A stretch of DNA of 64,000 nucleotides from Candidatus Equimonas faecalis (GTDB taxonomy: Bacteria; Bacteroidota; Bacteroidia; Bacteroidales; Bacteroidaceae), in NCBI GenBank assembly GCA_018066245.1, contig JAGHRT010000003.1, positions 1 through 64,000 of the forward strand, in the 5' to 3' direction. Shown piece after piece: positions 52,664-61,989 of this stretch. Every line of letters starts with the position of its first letter. The first letter of the stretch is position 1. The position numbers and the translations under genes were made by a program. Below the pieces are notes generated by a model, which worked only from the letters and a program-made list of their open reading frames with translations, was not told where the DNA came from and did no database searches.

Positions 52664-53731
52664 ATGAAGAAAATCACTTTATTCTTTGCCGCGCTGGCTC
52701 TGTCTGCGGCGGCAAACGCACAAATCACGGCCGACGGCATTCTGGGCATGTGCCCCACCCTCCCTGCCGACTTTGAGATGATTGACAAGGCTGATGTCTT
52801 CCTTGAATTTGAAGGACATTGCAAGGAAGCCAGCGAGAAGGCCAACGAACTGGTGGGCAAGACCTACCAAAACACGTACCACCTCACCGACGCCCAAAAA
52901 GCGCAGATAGAGCAGGGCAAGAAGATGGCCGAGAAAATGCAGGGCATGACGCAGGAACAGCAGATGGCATACGCCATGCAGATGGCCAAGCAACGCACCG
53001 GCGGTATCGACGTGGCAGCCCTGGCCAAGATGTCGCCCGCACAGCGCGAAGCCGCAGCCGCCAAGCTGGGGAAGCAAATGATGGCTAATGCCCGCGTCAA
53101 TGGTATGTCCATCGACGACATGCAAGCCCTGGCCAGTGTGAAGGATCCCAAGCAGCGTGCCAACATGGCCAAGCAAATGGGCCTCACCTACACGCCTGAG
53201 GAAGTCGCAGAGATGCAGCAGAAAGTGCGCAGCTCCGACCGCCAGCTCAAGAAGGTGGAAGCCCTCATTGACTCCAACAGCGATGTTAATAAAGACCTGC
53301 AGCACATCATGGAACTCGACCTCGCACGCGATAAAGTTATCGAAGAGGGCGTAGCGCTCTGGAAAAAGGAGTTCAATAACCGCTACGAACAACTCGTAAA
53401 AGCCCGCGAAGAGAACGGTTGGGACGACACGGGCAACGACCAGGGCGTCAACGAACGCTATATGGCTCTGACCGCACAGATAGAGAACCTCGTAAAGGAC
53501 TTCTACACCCGCTACGTGCCCCTCTATCGCGCCAACGTGATGGAGCAGTTGGATTATATCCGCACCACCGCCATCCCCCACGCCATCAGCTACACCAACT
53601 CCCTGAAGGATGCGGGCCATGGCTCGGTTGGCGTGCCCGCCGAACTGGAGATGGGCCTCTTCTATCTCGACCGTGCCCGCCAGCTGGCCTACTATGAGGA
53701 CGTGATGGAGAAAATCTTTGAGGACAAATAA
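52664..53731 (+). CDS. Secreted helical protein of unknown function
   Basis: The 355-residue protein has the signal peptide MKKITLFFAALALSAAANA followed by Q. The mature part is almost all helical and rich in Gln, Met and Lys, for example EKMQGMTQEQQMAYAMQMAKQ and DMQALASVKDPKQRANMAKQMG. It is probably periplasmic. No catalytic motif was seen. It is monocistronic, with its own promoter. Not recognised. Confidence 0.75.
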   Translation: MKKITLFFAALALSAAANAQITADGILGMCPTLPADFEMIDKADVFLEFEGHCKEASEKANELVGKTYQNTYHLTDAQKAQIEQGKKMAEKMQGMTQEQQMAYAMQMAKQRTGGIDVAALAKMSPAQREAAAAKLGKQMMANARVNGMSIDDMQALASVKDPKQRANMAKQMGLTYTPEEVAEMQQKVRSSDRQLKKVEALIDSNSDVNKDLQHIMELDLARDKVIEEGVALWKKEFNNRYEQLVKAREENGWDDTGNDQGVNERYMALTAQIENLVKDFYTRYVPLYRANVMEQLDYIRTTAIPHAISYTNSLKDAGHGSVGVPAELEMGLFYLDRARQLAYYEDVMEKIFEDK

Positions 53732-53943
53732 AATAATGCTTTTAGGCACAAAACTGAATTTGTGGTTAAATTTACGGATAATTTACGGGCATTTACGTTA
53801 AAATAAAATAATTGCCTGCGGCGCTACGCAAATTACCATGAATTTATCGTGAATTTTATCGTAAATTATTCCTGTGCCAATTTGTATGTTGTTTCCTAAA
53901 ATAAACCGCACACTTATTGTTTAACTCTTAATATCAAAAAAAA
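53732..53943. repeat. AT-rich intergenic stretch with ATTTACG/CGTAAAT repeats
   Basis: Direct ATTTACG units at about 53769, 53779 and 53790 face CGTAAATT near 53860, with GAATTTATCGTGAATTTTATCG between. It looks like a small imperfect inverted repeat element; no gene is present. Confidence 0.45.
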
Positions 53944-54372
53944 ATGAAACTGACAAAATTCTTTGCTCTGCTGTTCGCTTTTTCAGCAATGACCTTCACT
54001 TTCACCGCCTGTGGTGACGACGAAGAAGACATCAACAATTACGAAGAGGAAATTGAAGACTCCAGAACCAGAGTTTCCTTCACCAAAGACACTCCCACTG
54101 AACTGGAACTCACCATTTCCAGACCTGGGGTTTACAATGAGATTTACAACGCTAAGTTTGACGGCAATGGTATTGTAACGAAGGTAACACTCTCTTTAGT
54201 CTATGCCAAAGAGGATATTGCCAAGAGAGCCTATGAAAATCTTAAAGAGGCGGATTCCACTGTCACGCTCAATGGAAAGACCGTCACCTCCGATATCACA
54301 GAAGCCTATTACGGTTACACCCGTGATGAAGTGCGCAAGATGTTTAATACTCTAAAGGACATGGTTTACTAA
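53944..54372 (+). CDS. Small surface lipoprotein
   Basis: The 142-residue protein has a lipoprotein signal ending FTFTAC. The modified Cys is followed by GDDEED, the acidic signal that sends Bacteroidota lipoproteins to the cell surface. The rest is a small alpha/beta domain (ELELTISRPGVYNEIYNAKFDGNGIV). Function unknown. A terminator follows 40 bp after the stop. Confidence 0.75.
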   Translation: MKLTKFFALLFAFSAMTFTFTACGDDEEDINNYEEEIEDSRTRVSFTKDTPTELELTISRPGVYNEIYNAKFDGNGIVTKVTLSLVYAKEDIAKRAYENLKEADSTVTLNGKTVTSDITEAYYGYTRDEVRKMFNTLKDMVY

Positions 54373-54411
54373 TCACGAATAGAAAGGATTCATCCTTCGT
54401 CTAAGAGAGAG

Positions 54412-54450
54412 GGCTGCCAGTGATAACTCGCTGACAGCCTTTTCTGTTTT
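54412..54450 (+). terminator. Terminator after lipoprotein gene
   Basis: GGCTGcCAG (54412-54420) pairs with CTGaCAGCC (54431-54439), followed by TTTTCTGTTTT. Confidence 0.75.
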
Positions 54451-54454
54451 TATA

Positions 54455-54546
54455 GCGCCAAAGGTGCGACAGATTGGAGGATAGGGCGCTCTATTTACTT
54501 ATGTTTGCCTCTTTATGGGAGCGCTGTAAGTGCGATGTAATTCAAG
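54455..54546. repeat. Dispersed repeat modules A and B
   Basis: Module A (54455-54489, starting GCGCCAAAGGTGCGACAG) and module B (54517-54546, starting GGGAGCGCTGTAAGTGCGA) recur at 62190-62319 in another order and orientation. There B is followed by inverted B and inverted A. The elements lie only in intergenic DNA here. Confidence 0.8.
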
Positions 54547-54552
54547 GCAAAC

Positions 54553-55653
54553 TTATTCCGCCATTAAGTCGGCCATCACGCCATCGCTGATAAAAAGAGC
54601 CGCGGGCGTGAGACGCAGGACATCATCCGTCAGCGACAAGCGGCCGGCGGCGACGTGGGGGGCGGCCATGCGCAGGAGATAATCGCGGCGGTCGGCAGGC
54701 ACTTCTGCCAGCCGAAGCCCTCTGGTCGTGCGCAGACGTGTAAACACAATTTCATCGTAAAGTTCATCGTCGCCGAGTACCTCAAGTTGGTGCGGCACAT
54801 CGTCCGCCGCAGCGATGTAGGCTTTGAGGTCGGGAAGATTGGCTCGCCGTGTGCGCTGTCCATCGTAGCCGTGCGCACCAGGCCCCAAACCCAGGTAGGA
54901 CGTGCCGTCCCAATAGGAAGAATTGTGCCGCGAAGCGTAGCCGTTCAAGGCAAAATTGCTGATTTCGTAATGCTCAAAGTGAGCTTCTTTAAGTCTTTTA
55001 CGCAGAAGATTATACATCTCCAGCATTTCCCTTTCGCCTGTCTCACGGAAAGTCCCCTGTCGGAGGCGGCTGTGGAGCAACGTGCCAGGCTCTACACTGA
55101 GGGCGTAACTGGAAACGTGCGCCACGGGCAGGTTCAAAGCTTCGTCAATACTGCGGGCGAAGCTCTCCAGCGTTTGCCCCGGCAAGCCGTACATCAGGTC
55201 AATGCTCAGATTGCTAAAGCCCTCTCCATGGAGAAGGCCGACGGCACGGCAAGCCTCTTCGGCCGTATGGCGGCGGCCCACAGTCAGAAGTTCCTCATCC
55301 ACAAACGACTGCACGCCCATGCTCACGCGATTGACGCCTGCCTCGGCAAGTCCCTCCGCCAGTTCGGCCGTTACGTCGTCAGGATTGACCTCCACCGTAA
55401 TTTCGGCATCGGCAGCCACGGCGAAATGCGCCCTGACGGCCGACAGGATGCGTTGCAGGCGATTCACGCCCAACTGCGAGGGCGTGCCACCTCCCAGATA
55501 GACGGTAGCGACGGCTTGCCGCTGACGGCCAGCCATTTCACGGCACAAGGCCTCCACATAGCCATCCTTCAACTCCTCGGAAGTGGTGCTGTAGAAACTG
55601 CAATAGGCACAGCGCGTCTTGCAGAAGGGCACATGAATGTAAACTCCAGCCAT
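54553..55653 (-). CDS. hemW: Heme chaperone HemW (radical SAM)
   Basis: The 366-residue radical SAM protein has CKTRCAYC (CxxxCxxC plus the extra Cys nearby) at residues about 13-20, then YLGGGTPSQL and NPDDVT. The C-terminal part has the HemW pattern (HYEISNFA, HNSSYWDGTSYLGLGPGAHGYDG). HemW binds heme and delivers it to respiratory enzymes; it was formerly annotated as oxygen-independent coproporphyrinogen oxidase. The start at 55653 (MAGVYIHVPF) is chosen because it matches the conserved N-terminus. Confidence 0.9.
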   Translation of the reverse strand: MAGVYIHVPFCKTRCAYCSFYSTTSEELKDGYVEALCREMAGRQRQAVATVYLGGGTPSQLGVNRLQRILSAVRAHFAVAADAEITVEVNPDDVTAELAEGLAEAGVNRVSMGVQSFVDEELLTVGRRHTAEEACRAVGLLHGEGFSNLSIDLMYGLPGQTLESFARSIDEALNLPVAHVSSYALSVEPGTLLHSRLRQGTFRETGEREMLEMYNLLRKRLKEAHFEHYEISNFALNGYASRHNSSYWDGTSYLGLGPGAHGYDGQRTRRANLPDLKAYIAAADDVPHQLEVLGDDELYDEIVFTRLRTTRGLRLAEVPADRRDYLLRMAAPHVAAGRLSLTDDVLRLTPAALFISDGVMADLMAE

Positions 55654-55787
55654 ACAATAAGCTACCACATACAAAAAAGTTAAGGATTAAAAGAAGGGAG
55701 TTTCTGAAATAAGCCTCAATACAGGCCAGACCTCCCTCGCTTTTAACTCTTAACTTCTTTAAGGCGTAAGTGTTGTGTGACGGACAG

Positions 55788-55991
55788 TTACTTCAAGGTA
55801 ACCGTGATGTCCTTTTCTTCTTCGGTGGTGAAAACTTTGTCCTCACGCATCAGCCAGCCAAGGCCGAGGTAGAGTTCCTTCTCATTCTTCAGCTTTGCAG
55901 CCTTCTTGAGTTCCTTCCCGGTGAGGGTGCCGTTCTCGTTCAGGGCGCCCCAGATTGCGCCGGCAATTTCGCCAGCCTTCGTTGTCATCAT
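55788..55991 (-). CDS. Winged-helix protein (DUF2582-like)
   Basis: The 67-residue protein (KAGEIAGAIWGALNENGTLTGKELKKAAKLKNEKELYLGLGWLMREDKV) matches the small winged helix-turn-helix proteins annotated as DUF2582, common in Bacteroidota. It may bind nucleic acid. It stands alone between hemW and nadC; two adjacent ATG codons at 55991 and 55988 leave the exact start open. Confidence 0.85.
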   Translation of the reverse strand: MMTTKAGEIAGAIWGALNENGTLTGKELKKAAKLKNEKELYLGLGWLMREDKVFTTEEEKDITVTLK

Positions 55992-56152
55992 AATGGTTGT
56001 TTTTTTAAGTTGGTGTGGTTATGCTTTGTTTTCGAGTGCAAAAGTACGACTTCCTATGGATTTTTTTGTGTTTTTCTTTCAAAATTCGCACTTTACGCGG
56101 AAGCGTGCAGGCTTTTTGTCAAGACAATGTGGCAAGATTACAGATAAATTCG

Positions 56153-56160
56153 TATCTTTG
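56153..56160 (+). promoter_or_regulatory. Promoter -7 box for nadC
   Basis: TATCTTTG lies 70 bp upstream of the nadC start. A clear -33 box was not found at 19-20 bp. Confidence 0.5.
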
Positions 56161-56229
56161 CAGCGTGAAAGGCCGGCAAGGCTCCCACCTTCCGCCCTGT
56201 CCAACCCCTAAAAAATCTCAAACACAACC

Positions 56230-57087
56230 ATGTACACCGTAAGCGAACTTAACGACCGTTTGATTGACCTGGCCTTCTCCGAAGACATAGGCGACGGCGA
56301 CCACACCACCCTCTGCAGCATCCCCGCCGACGCAATGGGAGCGCAAAAACTTTTGGTAAAACAACCCGGCATATTGGCCGGCGTGCGCATAGCCCGCGAA
56401 GTGTTCCACCGCTTCGACCCCGAACTCACCATCGAGCAGTTCCTCAACGACGGCGACGCCATCCAACCCGGCGACATCGTGATGATTGTCCGCGGTCGCG
56501 TGCGCTCTCTCCTCCAGACGGAGCGCCTCATGCTCAACATCGTGCAGCGCATGAGCGGCATCGCCACAATGACGCACAAGTATCAGCAGGCCCTCATCGA
56601 CGCCGGCACGAAGACCCGCGTGCTCGACACCCGCAAGACCACGCCCGGTATGCGCATGTTGGAAAAAGAGGCCGTGAAAATCGGCGGCGGCACGAACCAC
56701 CGCATAGGTCTCTTCGATATGATTCTGCTCAAGGACAACCACGTCGATTTCTGCGGCGGCATCCACAACGCCATCACCCGCGCCAAGGAATACTGCAAGG
56801 CCAACGGCAAGGACCTCAAGATTGAGATTGAGGTGCGCAACTTCCAGGAACTGGAGGAGGCCCTCGCCGAGCACCCCGATCGCATCATGTTCGACAATTT
56901 CACGCCCGAAGACACTGCCCGAGCCGTCCAGATGGTGAACGGCCAGTGCGAGACGGAGAGCAGCGGCGGCATCACCTTCGACACCATGATTCCCTACGCC
57001 CGTGCCGGCGTCGATTTCATCTCCTTCGGCGCCCTCACCCACAGCGTCAAGGGCCTCGACCTGAGCTTCAAGGCCGTGAATGAGTAA
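56230..57087 (+). CDS. nadC: Nicotinate-nucleotide diphosphorylase (carboxylating) NadC
   Basis: The 285-residue type II phosphoribosyltransferase has ERLMLNIVQRMSGIAT, TRVLDTRKTTPGMR, GGGTNHR, LKDNH and a C-terminal ISFGALTHSVKGLDLS. These are the quinolinate- and PRPP-binding blocks of NadC. It converts quinolinate and PRPP to nicotinate mononucleotide in NAD synthesis. The length is normal and the gene complete. Confidence 0.95.
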   Translation: MYTVSELNDRLIDLAFSEDIGDGDHTTLCSIPADAMGAQKLLVKQPGILAGVRIAREVFHRFDPELTIEQFLNDGDAIQPGDIVMIVRGRVRSLLQTERLMLNIVQRMSGIATMTHKYQQALIDAGTKTRVLDTRKTTPGMRMLEKEAVKIGGGTNHRIGLFDMILLKDNHVDFCGGIHNAITRAKEYCKANGKDLKIEIEVRNFQELEEALAEHPDRIMFDNFTPEDTARAVQMVNGQCETESSGGITFDTMIPYARAGVDFISFGALTHSVKGLDLSFKAVNE

Positions 57088-57094
57088 AATAAAC

Positions 57095-57223
57095 TTTTGA
57101 GGAATGGGGCTATCGCCCCCATGCCTATGTGCAGAAAACGGCCTTGCAAACCTCCTACGGCGGCTTGCAGTTCCGCTTTCAGCATATAGGCAACGCTCCT
57201 TCGGAGCATCATATTCCTCAAAA
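57095..57223. mobile_element. 129-bp palindromic element with 11-bp perfect terminal inverted repeats
   Basis: The ends are TTTTGAGGAAT (57095-57105) and ATTCCTCAAAA (57213-57223), exact inverse copies. Inside, TGCCTATgTGC near the left end is mirrored by GCaTATAGGCA near the right end, with mirrored AAAaCGG/CCGcTTT and TTGCAA/TTGCAG. Small hairpins GGGGC-tatc-GCCCC and GCTCC-ttc-GGAGC lie at the two sides. It has no coding capacity and looks like a MITE- or REP-type element inserted after nadC. Confidence 0.7.
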
Positions 57224-57274
57224 GAAACAAAGGCTTCGCAAACAAAGCCCTACGGGAAATCAGTCATTGTTCCC

Positions 57275-57724
57275 ATGATACTAAAACAGAAAGAAAACCT
57301 TCCGACAGAGACAAAGCAAGCCCTCAAAGACTATGTGTACGATATTGTAGGGTGCCTCATGGACGTGACCCGCGAATTGCCGTGTGCTCTGCCGGAATAC
57401 ATCTATCAAGAAGCACTGGCTAAAGTTCTGGCAGAACGCGGCATCAGCTTTCACAAGGAGTACCGCCACCACCCCGTCTTCCATGGAGTGCAGTTGGAGG
57501 CCTTCCTCAAGATGGATATAATGATAGAGCGTGAGAGAGGCAACATCATCATAGAATGTAAAGCCATTGACAAGATTTCAGCCCACGAGCGCCAACAACT
57601 CTTCTCCTACATGATTGCCACAGGCTTCCCCATCGGTATTCTCGTCAACTTCGCCAACTACCCTCACCCCTACATTGAACGCTACTATTTCGACAAAAGC
57701 GACATGACCCTCACCGCCTTCTAA
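57275..57724 (+). CDS. GxxExxY family protein
   Basis: The 149-residue protein, started at the Met at 57275, belongs to the GxxExxY family. The named motif is changed here (LPEYIYQEALA in place of G-x-x-E-x-x-Y). It keeps FLKMDIMIERERGNIIIECKAI, with a D-(x)n-ExK arrangement like PD-(D/E)XK nucleases, then HERQQLFSYM and GILVNFA. Function is unknown. The longer frame from 57104 would read through the palindromic element and is rejected. Confidence 0.85.
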   Translation: MILKQKENLPTETKQALKDYVYDIVGCLMDVTRELPCALPEYIYQEALAKVLAERGISFHKEYRHHPVFHGVQLEAFLKMDIMIERERGNIIIECKAIDKISAHERQQLFSYMIATGFPIGILVNFANYPHPYIERYYFDKSDMTLTAF

Positions 57725-58009
57725 CATAAACCCAAGAGAAAGGACATATAAGAACGCACCTCCACACAAATTTCCACCTCAAGGGCTCACACGTTCTCAT
57801 TATTTCCCGCAGGGCTTTATTTGCTCGAAGAGCCTTTATTTCTTTGCCGAAGTTCCCGAGTGCCGTAAGGCACGGCCCTGTATCTGGGCAGAGGCAGCGG
57901 GAACGCCGAGAGCAGCGAGGCGCTCACGAAAGACGCGGCACAGAATACAGGACAGAGGCTCGCAGAGCCGGAACTGCTGCAAAGATTTATTTTCTAACAA
58001 TAAAATAAT
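57725..58009. repeat. Intergenic region with dispersed TTTCCCGCAGGG repeat
   Basis: Within these 285 bp, 57801-57846 (TATTTCCCGCAGGG ... CTTTATTTCTTTG) is repeated at 62476-62520 with a few differences. The remainder contains GC-rich small inverted repeats and no ORF. Confidence 0.7.
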
Positions 58010-59665
58010 ATGAAGAAACTTTTCATTCTCCTATCCCTCACCCTCCTTTCCCTCGCTCCGTCATTGGCTTGCACCAACTTCCTCATCGGTAAGAACGCCT
58101 CCGCCGACGGCAGTACAATGATTACGTACAACCAGGATTCCTACGGTATGTACGGCCACCTCGTGTATCTCCCCGCCGCCGACCATCCCGCCGGTGCCGT
58201 GCGCAAGATATTCGACGGCGACACCAACCACTACTACGGCGACATTCCCGAAGTGGCCCACACCTACCAGGTCGTCGGCTACATCAATGAGCACCAGCTC
58301 GCCATTATGGAGACGACCTTCGGCGGACGCCTCGAACTCGCCGACACCATCACCGGCAAGATAGACTATGTCAGCCTCATGCACCTCGCCCTGCAACGCG
58401 CCAAGACGGCACGCGAGGCCATCAAGGTGATGACCGACCTCGTGGCCGAATACGGCTACGCCTCCGAGGGCGAGTCCTTCTCCATTGCCGACCCCAACGA
58501 GATATGGGTGATGGAGATGATAGGCAAGGGCCCCGGCCGCAAAGGTGCCGTATGGGTGGCCCAACGCATCCCCGACGATGCCATCTGCTGCCACGCCAAC
58601 CAGAGCCGCATCCACAAGTTCAACATAAAGGACAAGCAGAACGTCATCTGCAGCAAGGACGTCATCGACTTCGCCCGCGAAAAAGGCTACTTCACGGGCA
58701 AGGATGCCGACTTCTCCTTCTCCGCCGCCTACTCGCCCGCCAACCTCGAAACGCAGCGCTTCTGCGATGCCCGCGCCTGGAGCTTCTTCAACAAGTGGGT
58801 GGACGGCATGGAACGCTACCTGCCCTTCGTTGATGGCCGCCACTGTCAGGAAAACCCCGAAGTGATGCCCCTCTGGTTCGTACCCCGTCAAAAACTCTCA
58901 CTCGCCGACGTGATGAACGCCATGCGCGACCACTACGAAGGCACCCCCTTCGACGTGCAGAAGGACCTCGGACAGGGACCCTGGGAAATGCCCTACCGCC
59001 CCACCCCCCTCTACTTCAAAGGCCCCGACGGGCAAGTTTACTTCAACGAGCGCCCCATCTCCACGCAGCAGACCGCCATGACCTTCGTCGCACAGATGCG
59101 CTCATGGCTGCCCAATGCCGTGGGCGGCGTACTCTGGGTGGGCAACGACGACCCCAACATGTGCGCCTACACCCCCATCTACTGCCAGGCCGACCGCGTG
59201 CCCGAATGCTACGCCGAAGGCACGGGCAGCGACACGGAGTTTTCGTGGAAGTCCGCCTTCTGGGTAGAGAACTGGGTGGCCAATATGGTGTATCCCCGCT
59301 ACTCCGTCATCTTCCCCGAGCTCCAGAAGGAGCGCGACGCCATTGAGGAAGCCCTCCTCAAAGCCCAGAGCGACATAGAAGCCAAGGCCGTCCGCCTCTG
59401 CGAAGAAGGCCACCACACCGAGGCCCGGCGCCTCCTCTCCGGCTACGGCGTACGCAAGGCCCAAGGTATGCTCGCCCGCTGGAAGAAACTCGGCGAGAAG
59501 ATAATCGTGAAGTACAACGACATGGCCGTCAAGAAGGAGAACCCCGACGGCACCTTCAAGAAGACCCCCGACGGCCTCGCCGTACCCCCCGAGCGCCCCG
59601 GCTACCCCATGACCTACCGCAAACAGATCATCGAGCAGACAGGCACCCGCTTCCTCGACAACTAA
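58010..59665 (+). CDS. C69 family dipeptidase
   Basis: The 551-residue protein has a short signal peptide (MKKLFILLSLTLLSLAPSLA). Cys21 follows directly in CTNFLIGKNASADGS and becomes the N-terminal nucleophile of this Ntn-hydrolase family. GESFSIADPNEIWVMEMIGKG and VPRQKLSLADVMNAMRDHYEGTPFD are typical C69 blocks. It releases dipeptides and is probably periplasmic or lipid-side. It is strongly GC-rich. It lies 38 bp before the DUF721 gene. Confidence 0.92.
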   Translation: MKKLFILLSLTLLSLAPSLACTNFLIGKNASADGSTMITYNQDSYGMYGHLVYLPAADHPAGAVRKIFDGDTNHYYGDIPEVAHTYQVVGYINEHQLAIMETTFGGRLELADTITGKIDYVSLMHLALQRAKTAREAIKVMTDLVAEYGYASEGESFSIADPNEIWVMEMIGKGPGRKGAVWVAQRIPDDAICCHANQSRIHKFNIKDKQNVICSKDVIDFAREKGYFTGKDADFSFSAAYSPANLETQRFCDARAWSFFNKWVDGMERYLPFVDGRHCQENPEVMPLWFVPRQKLSLADVMNAMRDHYEGTPFDVQKDLGQGPWEMPYRPTPLYFKGPDGQVYFNERPISTQQTAMTFVAQMRSWLPNAVGGVLWVGNDDPNMCAYTPIYCQADRVPECYAEGTGSDTEFSWKSAFWVENWVANMVYPRYSVIFPELQKERDAIEEALLKAQSDIEAKAVRLCEEGHHTEARRLLSGYGVRKAQGMLARWKKLGEKIIVKYNDMAVKKENPDGTFKKTPDGLAVPPERPGYPMTYRKQIIEQTGTRFLDN

Positions 59666-59703
59666 GCCCTCCCCCTGCCCCACTCCACACCATCCCGGTT
59701 GCC

Positions 59704-60018
59704 ATGCTACGCACACAAGCCAAAACCATAACCGCCCTGCTCCAGCAATTCCTGCGGAGCAACGGCCTCGAAACGCCACTCCGCGAACACCGTCTCATCA
59801 AGGCATGGCCCGAAGTCGTCGCGGCGCAGTATGGCGAAGCTGCGGGCCGTCGCCTCATCACCGCCACCCAAAGCCTGCGCATCGAGAACCAGACGCTCCA
59901 CGTCTCCCTCACCTCCCCTGCCCTGCGCCAGCAACTCCGCATGACGGCCCCCGCCCTCATCGCCGCCCTCAACGAAGCCGCAGGCGCACAGGTCATCACC
60001 TCACTCGCACCGCATTGA
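59704..60018 (+). CDS. DUF721 family protein
   Basis: The 104-residue protein has the DUF721 core: LRSNGLETPLREHRLIKAWPEVV, then LRIENQTLHVSLTSPALRQQLRM. DUF721 proteins are small nucleic-acid-associated proteins found near DNA replication and recombination genes in many bacteria; exact role unknown. The group II intron lies 40 bp after its stop, in the opposite orientation. Confidence 0.88.
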   Translation: MLRTQAKTITALLQQFLRSNGLETPLREHRLIKAWPEVVAAQYGEAAGRRLITATQSLRIENQTLHVSLTSPALRQQLRMTAPALIAALNEAAGAQVITSLAPH

Positions 60019-60058
60019 CACGAGCCCCCCGCCCCGCCGCGAGCCTCACCGCAATCGA

Positions 60059-61985
60059 GTAGGAGGTAAACGCTAATCATAGGCGTTTATCTCCTACTTT
60101 CACGTTTACCGACCTCTCACACCACCGTACGTGCCGTTCGGCATACGGCGGTTCCTATCTTGGATTCCATTCGAGATACGAATCCATCAAGCTCACATAG
60201 CCTTTTAGCTTCATGTTCTCATTCGTGATTGCACGATGCAATATATAGCTGTCAGCTATGCGCCAATAGCCTTGACGAGTGTTGCCCCACATATAGGCGT
60301 AGTATTTGTCTATGCCACATTTAATAAGGTTTGCCACCTTTGTCTTTGGCTTCTTCCAAGCCTTCCATATACACATGCGTATTCTACGTCTTAACCATTC
60401 GTCTGTTTCCAGGCAGAGACGTTTCATATTGGCAAGGTGATAGTACCCTACCCACCCTTGTATGTACTCTTTCAGCTTCTGCTTCCTCTTTTCGTAACCC
60501 CATCCATTGCTTCGACTCGTCATTTCTTTTAGCCTTGACTTCATCTTTGCCTTGGATTTTGGGTGTACGGTGAGTTGGCATTTGCCTTTGTGCATATAAA
60601 AGGAATAGCCAAGGTATTTCACACCTCGTATGTATGAGACTACCGTCTTTTCCTTGTTCACCTTTAGGAATAGTTTTCCCTCAATGAATTTGGTGATTGA
60701 CTCTCGTACGCGCTCTGCTGCACGCTTGGTCTTGCAGAATATCATCGAGTCATCGGCATAGCGTACAAAGGGGTGTCCTCTGCGTGCGAGCTCCTTGTCC
60801 AATTCGTTCAGCATGATGTTGCTGAGCAGTGGACTCAGTGGTCCTCCTTGCGGAGTACCTTCCTCGCTCGCATGCCACATTCCTTTGTCTATGACTCCGC
60901 TTCGAAGATATTTGTGTATAAGGCTGACTACTCTGCCGTCCTTGATGGTGCGGCTGAGTATCTCTATGAGCTTGCTGTGGCTCACTGTGTCGAAGAAGCG
61001 TTCGAGGTCAAGGTCAACTACGTATCTGTAGCCTTCATTGACTATCTTCTGCACTTCTCGCAGTGCGTTAAGGCATCCCCTTCTTGGACGGAAGCCGAAG
61101 CTCCGCTTGGAGAATTGGGGCTCATAGATTATTGTCAGTACTTGGTTGATGGCTTGTTGCACCATGCGGTCAACCACGGTGGGTATGCCCAATAGGCGCA
61201 TCTTGCCGTTGTCCTTGGGTATCTCCACCCTTCGGACGGGATTCGGACGGTATGTACCGTCAAGCAAGGAGCGTATCAGTTCATCCTTATTAGCCTTTAG
61301 CCATGGGAGCAACTGCTCGCATGACATCTTGTCGGTACCGCCACATCCCTTGTTCCTCACTACTGCCTTGTAGGCTGCGTTGAGGTTGTCGGGGCTAAGG
61401 ATTACTTCCAGTAAATGCTCCTTGTCGAATGGAACTTCCACGATGTTGTCTTCGGTCATCCATATGAAAGTCTGCACTCCCCCATACATTTCGGATTCCG
61501 TCCTATTCCTTTGGGGGCAGTCATTAGCAAGGGCTGATGTTTTCTGCATTCTATCTTTCATGAGGTAACTTTCAATTACTAATCGTTTAATTGTTAGGTT
61601 CAGTCCTTCGTGGGGCGTTACCGATTACTCCACTACTATGACTTCGGCTGACTTCTCACGGCAAGCTTTACTCCATGGCTTTTGTAAGAGCAACTAATCA
61701 CCATGTCCGTGAGACCTCCTCGGATAAGGACATTGTCTTTCCATCTTATGCCTACTTCATTTACACCAACCGTTCCGAATAGCTATCGGGCTTTGGTTTG
61801 TATTGCAACCTTACCCACGGTCAAATGCCTTATATGAAGTTTCTGTTCGTTAGACCAGATGTTTGCCGACGGCTTCCTTCAGATTCCACCTCGCAATGGA
61901 CACCCTTGCCTTGGGCTATGTGATTCCCGCTATTAGGGCTCACTCGGGACTTACACCCGTTAGACAATGCTCATGCCGAGCGTAC
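60059..61985 (-). mobile_element. Group II intron, probable class C, inserted behind a terminator
   Basis: On the minus strand the element runs from GTACGCTCGGCATGAGC at 61985 to TCCTAC at 60059. It has a 5' ribozyme part (about 61562-61985, with ACGGGTGTAAGTCCC and AGGAAGCCGTCGGCAAA) and a maturase gene. Domain V lies at about 60153-60112, with CCGTATGCCG, loop GAAC-like, CGGCACGTACGG. Domain VI is a stem GTAGGAG ... CTCCTAC. It ends in AC, as expected for the AY 3' end. Directly before the 5' end is a hairpin with six-C/six-G stems and TTTATT, the target type used by class C introns. The 5' end deviates from GTGYG by reading GTACG, so it may be off by a few bases. Confidence 0.8.
60155..61561 (-). 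CDS. ltrA: Group II intron reverse transcriptase/maturase
   Basis: The 468-residue protein has the reverse-transcriptase blocks RLLGIPTVVDRMVQQAI, FSKRSFGFRPRRGC, VVDLDLERFFDTVSHSKL, GTPQGGPLSPLLSNI and the catalytic FVRYADDSMIF. The maturase domain X follows (KEYIQGWVGYYHLANM). There is no HNH endonuclease domain, typical of class C and some other lineages. It assists splicing and copies the intron RNA into DNA. It lies in domain IV of the intron; its stop codon is adjacent to domain V. Confidence 0.95.
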   Translation of the reverse strand: MKDRMQKTSALANDCPQRNRTESEMYGGVQTFIWMTEDNIVEVPFDKEHLLEVILSPDNLNAAYKAVVRNKGCGGTDKMSCEQLLPWLKANKDELIRSLLDGTYRPNPVRRVEIPKDNGKMRLLGIPTVVDRMVQQAINQVLTIIYEPQFSKRSFGFRPRRGCLNALREVQKIVNEGYRYVVDLDLERFFDTVSHSKLIEILSRTIKDGRVVSLIHKYLRSGVIDKGMWHASEEGTPQGGPLSPLLSNIMLNELDKELARRGHPFVRYADDSMIFCKTKRAAERVRESITKFIEGKLFLKVNKEKTVVSYIRGVKYLGYSFYMHKGKCQLTVHPKSKAKMKSRLKEMTSRSNGWGYEKRKQKLKEYIQGWVGYYHLANMKRLCLETDEWLRRRIRMCIWKAWKKPKTKVANLIKCGIDKYYAYMWGNTRQGYWRIADSYILHRAITNENMKLKGYVSLMDSYLEWNPR

Positions 61986-61989
61986 AATA

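Noticed and set aside
52679..53749. Minus-strand frame of 356 codons
   Set aside because: It mirrors the secreted helical protein, which has a signal peptide and promoter.
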